Source of the DNA: Janthinobacterium sp. Marseille
GTDB lineage: Bacteria; Pseudomonadota; Gammaproteobacteria; Burkholderiales; Burkholderiaceae_D
NCBI RefSeq assembly: GCF_000013625.1
Contig: NC_009659.1
Span: 1,116,001 to 1,180,000 of the forward strand
Length of the DNA: 64,000 nucleotides
Direction: 5' to 3'
A program made the position numbers and the translations under genes. This document shows positions 62,143-64,000 of this stretch, in pieces. The notes beneath the pieces are model-generated. The model made no database searches and was not told the origin of the DNA. It saw nothing but the letters and a program-made list of their open reading frames with translations. Positions within the stretch are counted from its first letter, which is position 1. Every line of letters starts with the position of its first letter.

Positions 62143-62904
62143 ATGGACGCGTTGATCATTGCACTTCTTTTTATATCCGGTATCGCCGGCGGCATTATCA
62201 ATGCACTGGCCGGTGGCGCGACCTTGATTACGTTTCCGGTGATGCTGGCAGCCGGGCTTGCACCGGTGATTGCGAATGCGTCGAATGCGGTGGCGGTTGC
62301 TCCAGGTCATTTGATTGCCGCATTCGCGGATCGGGAAAAACTGCCGACCGCTGATAAGCAACTGATCATCTCGCTACTGCTTTGCGTCGTCGGTGGTGTG
62401 TTAGGTGCGCTGCTCTTGCTGACGCTGCCTGATCGCCTGTTCGTCTTGCCGGTACCGGCCCTGATTGCATTTGCCACTTTGCTGTTTGCCTTCGCCCCTG
62501 CCATCAGTGCCTGGGCGGAACGGCGCCGCGCCGGTGCGGAGGCGTCAAGGATGCATGGCTATGCGGCACTGGGTGCCGCCTCTATCTATGGCGGTTTCTT
62601 TGGCGCTGGCCTGGGCGTGATCCTGACAGCCGTACTTTCACTGGCCGAGCCGAATGACATCCGCAAGGTCAAGGTCATGAAGAATCTGTTGGCAACCGCG
62701 GTGAGCCTGGCGGCGATCACTATCTTTATCGTGCAAGGGGCAGTGCAGTGGCGCGAGACCCTGGTGATGTTGAGTGGCGCACTATTGGGTGGTTATGTCG
62801 GTGGCTTGCTGGTGCGTGTACTGCCTGCATCTATCGTGCGCTGGTTTGTGATTGTCGCGGGGATCGTGATGAGCATTGTGTATGCGCGGCGTTACTGGTT
62901 TTGA
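62143..62904 (+). CDS. Sulfite exporter TauE/SafE family protein
   Basis: 253 residues with about eight membrane segments. The family start GIAGGIINALAGGATLITFP and the mirrored half (VMKNLLATAVSLAAITIF) are present. It exports or imports small anions such as sulfite, taurine or carboxylates. AAAGG before the ATG. Only the family is certain. Confidence 0.88.
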   Translation: MDALIIALLFISGIAGGIINALAGGATLITFPVMLAAGLAPVIANASNAVAVAPGHLIAAFADREKLPTADKQLIISLLLCVVGGVLGALLLLTLPDRLFVLPVPALIAFATLLFAFAPAISAWAERRRAGAEASRMHGYAALGAASIYGGFFGAGLGVILTAVLSLAEPNDIRKVKVMKNLLATAVSLAAITIFIVQGAVQWRETLVMLSGALLGGYVGGLLVRVLPASIVRWFVIVAGIVMSIVYARRYWF

Positions 62905-62964
62905 GCCGAGATGGCGCGGGCTTGCGGTTTGACCCTGGTCCGCAGATGGCCTAAACTATCGCCC

Positions 62965-63090
62965 ATGTCTTTCCACTTTCCTTCCATGAGCAGCTTTGCA
63001 ACAGAACAGTCCTTGATGACCGTTCTGTTTTCGCACGCGCTCAGGTTTATGGGCGCAGAACACGTCCTTCAGCCGGCAGCAGATTCCTAA
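62965..63090 (+). CDS. Possible small ORF (41 residues)
   Basis: MSFHFPSMSSFATEQSLMTV ... ending before a perfect inverted repeat whose arm contains its stop codon. No convincing ribosome site. It could be a leader peptide for the structure downstream or chance. Confidence 0.3.
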   Translation: MSFHFPSMSSFATEQSLMTVLFSHALRFMGAEHVLQPAADS

Positions 63091-63142
63091 GCCCGGCGAT
63101 ATTTCCTTTTTCTCATTTGCGCATCATCTATCGCCGGGCTTA
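63088..63142. promoter_or_regulatory. Perfect 14-bp inverted repeat, possible leader structure
   Basis: TAAGCCCGGCGATA (63088-63101) pairs with TATCGCCGGGCTTA (63129-63142), 27-base loop, no T-tract. A second hairpin (GCGGC/GCCGC with inner CCC/GGG) follows near 63158-63186. Together they may be an untranslated leader or terminator-like structure. The rest of 62905-63323 holds nothing else I can name. Confidence 0.4.
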
Positions 63143-63323
63143 AGCCAGGCGCGATAGCGGCCGACCCTTACGCGGGTTATGCCGCGCTTTGGGATTAACT
63201 CATGTCTTCATTTATTTGCGGCAAGCATAGCCTTGTCGGGTATCAGCACGTTGGTGTTGTGGTCTTGGCTTTCAGTCATCTTGCCAACAGGCCATGCATC
63301 TCTTGCGCCAGCGGGACGGATAT

Positions 63324-64000
63324 ATGGACCTGACCAAAAACTTCGTTAAAAACAAACGTCCATGCGCGGATGGTTTCCGCTGGTTCCTGCGCAACCATGC
63401 CGATGGCAGCGATTACCAGCCTTTGCTGAATGCCCTGGTCGATGCCGGGCGGGTTGATGACGCCTGCTGGTTACTGACGCAATTCGGTCCTACCGATGAA
63501 ATCCTGCAGGTCGATGCGATCGATGCGGAAGCGATGGTGTTTGCCGGCACACTGGAAGTGCAGGGCAATATCGAAGTCACCGGCGTATTACGCGCAGGTC
63601 GTTCGATCCGCACCGGTGGCGGCATACGTGCGGGCAAGGCGATTGTCGCCGGTGAAGATATCCAGGCCGGTGGCAGCATACGTTGCGACGGTACGCTGGA
63701 AGCCGGTGGCGATATCAAGGTGGCCTGGGGCATTGAGGTCGAAGATGCGATACGCAGCGGTGGCGATGTACGCGCCGAATGGGAAGTGCTGTGCGGAGCG
63801 GGGCTGACGCTGGAGGGAAATCTCCTGGTCGGGCAAGACCTGCTTAGCAAAGGTGCATTGCATTGCCAGAAGAGCATACGCGTGAACGGTGCGATCACCG
63901 CACATGACAGCGTGTGGGCGGGTAATGGCATTGCCTGCGGTGCCACGATACTGTGCGATAGCCATCTGGAAGCGAACTGGGGCATTAAGGCCGGGCAGGC
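63324..64000 (+). CDS. Repetitive beta-helix (polymer-forming-like) protein, 3' end beyond window
   Basis: The frame is open from ATG 63324 to the right edge (225 codons) with GGGACGGA before the ATG. After an N-terminal 60-residue helical part (FRWFLRNHADGSDYQPLLNA), it repeats short units of six (LEVQGN-IEVTGV-LRAGRS-IRTGGG-IRAGKA-IVAGED), which predict a right- or left-handed beta-helix as in bactofilin-like polymer-forming proteins. The C-terminus is missing. Confidence 0.75.
   Translation, partial: MDLTKNFVKNKRPCADGFRWFLRNHADGSDYQPLLNALVDAGRVDDACWLLTQFGPTDEILQVDAIDAEAMVFAGTLEVQGNIEVTGVLRAGRSIRTGGGIRAGKAIVAGEDIQAGGSIRCDGTLEAGGDIKVAWGIEVEDAIRSGGDVRAEWEVLCGAGLTLEGNLLVGQDLLSKGALHCQKSIRVNGAITAHDSVWAGNGIACGATILCDSHLEANWGIKAGQ

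Overview
The window looks like a Burkholderiales (Betaproteobacteria) chromosome, most plausibly Oxalobacteraceae. This is an inference from the right-hand third, which carries a Burkholderiales-type trimeric porin, a FadL-type channel, an Rrf2 regulator beside a type II NADH dehydrogenase, CsbD and glycine-zipper stress proteins, and TauE/SafE. No rRNA or intact tRNA gene was seen, so the assignment is family-level at best.

Left part (1-20 kb): a dense defense island. A leftward cassette (sigma-like protein, small helical protein, ImmA/IrrE protease, multi-pass membrane protein running off the edge) is divergent from DUF2188. A long rightward operon-like array follows. It opens with a Pycsar-type module in which two different class III nucleotide cyclases flank a cyclic-nucleotide-binding/TIR effector. 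It continues with a membrane/SH3 protein, an ART-like protein with a frame disruption, a Zn-finger/helical-repeat protein and a PD-(D/E)xK protein. A leftward Wadjet operon (jetABCD) follows, then an NYN-LOTUS protein and small orphan genes. A scar of an IS21-like left end lies between the array and Wadjet.

Middle (20-41 kb): an orphan ComEC-like metallo-beta-lactamase protein, a His-Xaa-Ser peptide-modification cluster (hxsB-hxsC-hxsA, no hxsD seen), a Cys-rich small ORF, an isochorismatase with its TetR, a TetR-fabF pair with matching operators, ssuA-ssuD without the transporter genes, a dead LysR gene, and a MarR-controlled RND efflux operon with two identical 16-bp operators. Dispersed short palindromic repeats occur in the intergenic regions from 20 to 31 kb. 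A broken istA ends the segment.

Second defense block (41-49 kb): Gabija (gajA-gajB), then a protein joining an HNH nuclease to six tandem DnaJ-like CxxCxGxG zinc modules, a strange palindrome block between two identical terminators, and a SIR2-domain protein.

Right part (49-64 kb): ordinary chromosomal genes. Rrf2 and NADH dehydrogenase share an operator motif. A TetR and an O-methyltransferase are divergent over a perfect 21-bp inverted repeat. Then come an SDR, a VOC protein, FadL, stress proteins, a porin, an MFS transporter, CsbD, AraC, TauE/SafE and a repetitive beta-helix-like protein cut by the right edge. All functional calls are from sequence motifs read by eye; no database search was run.
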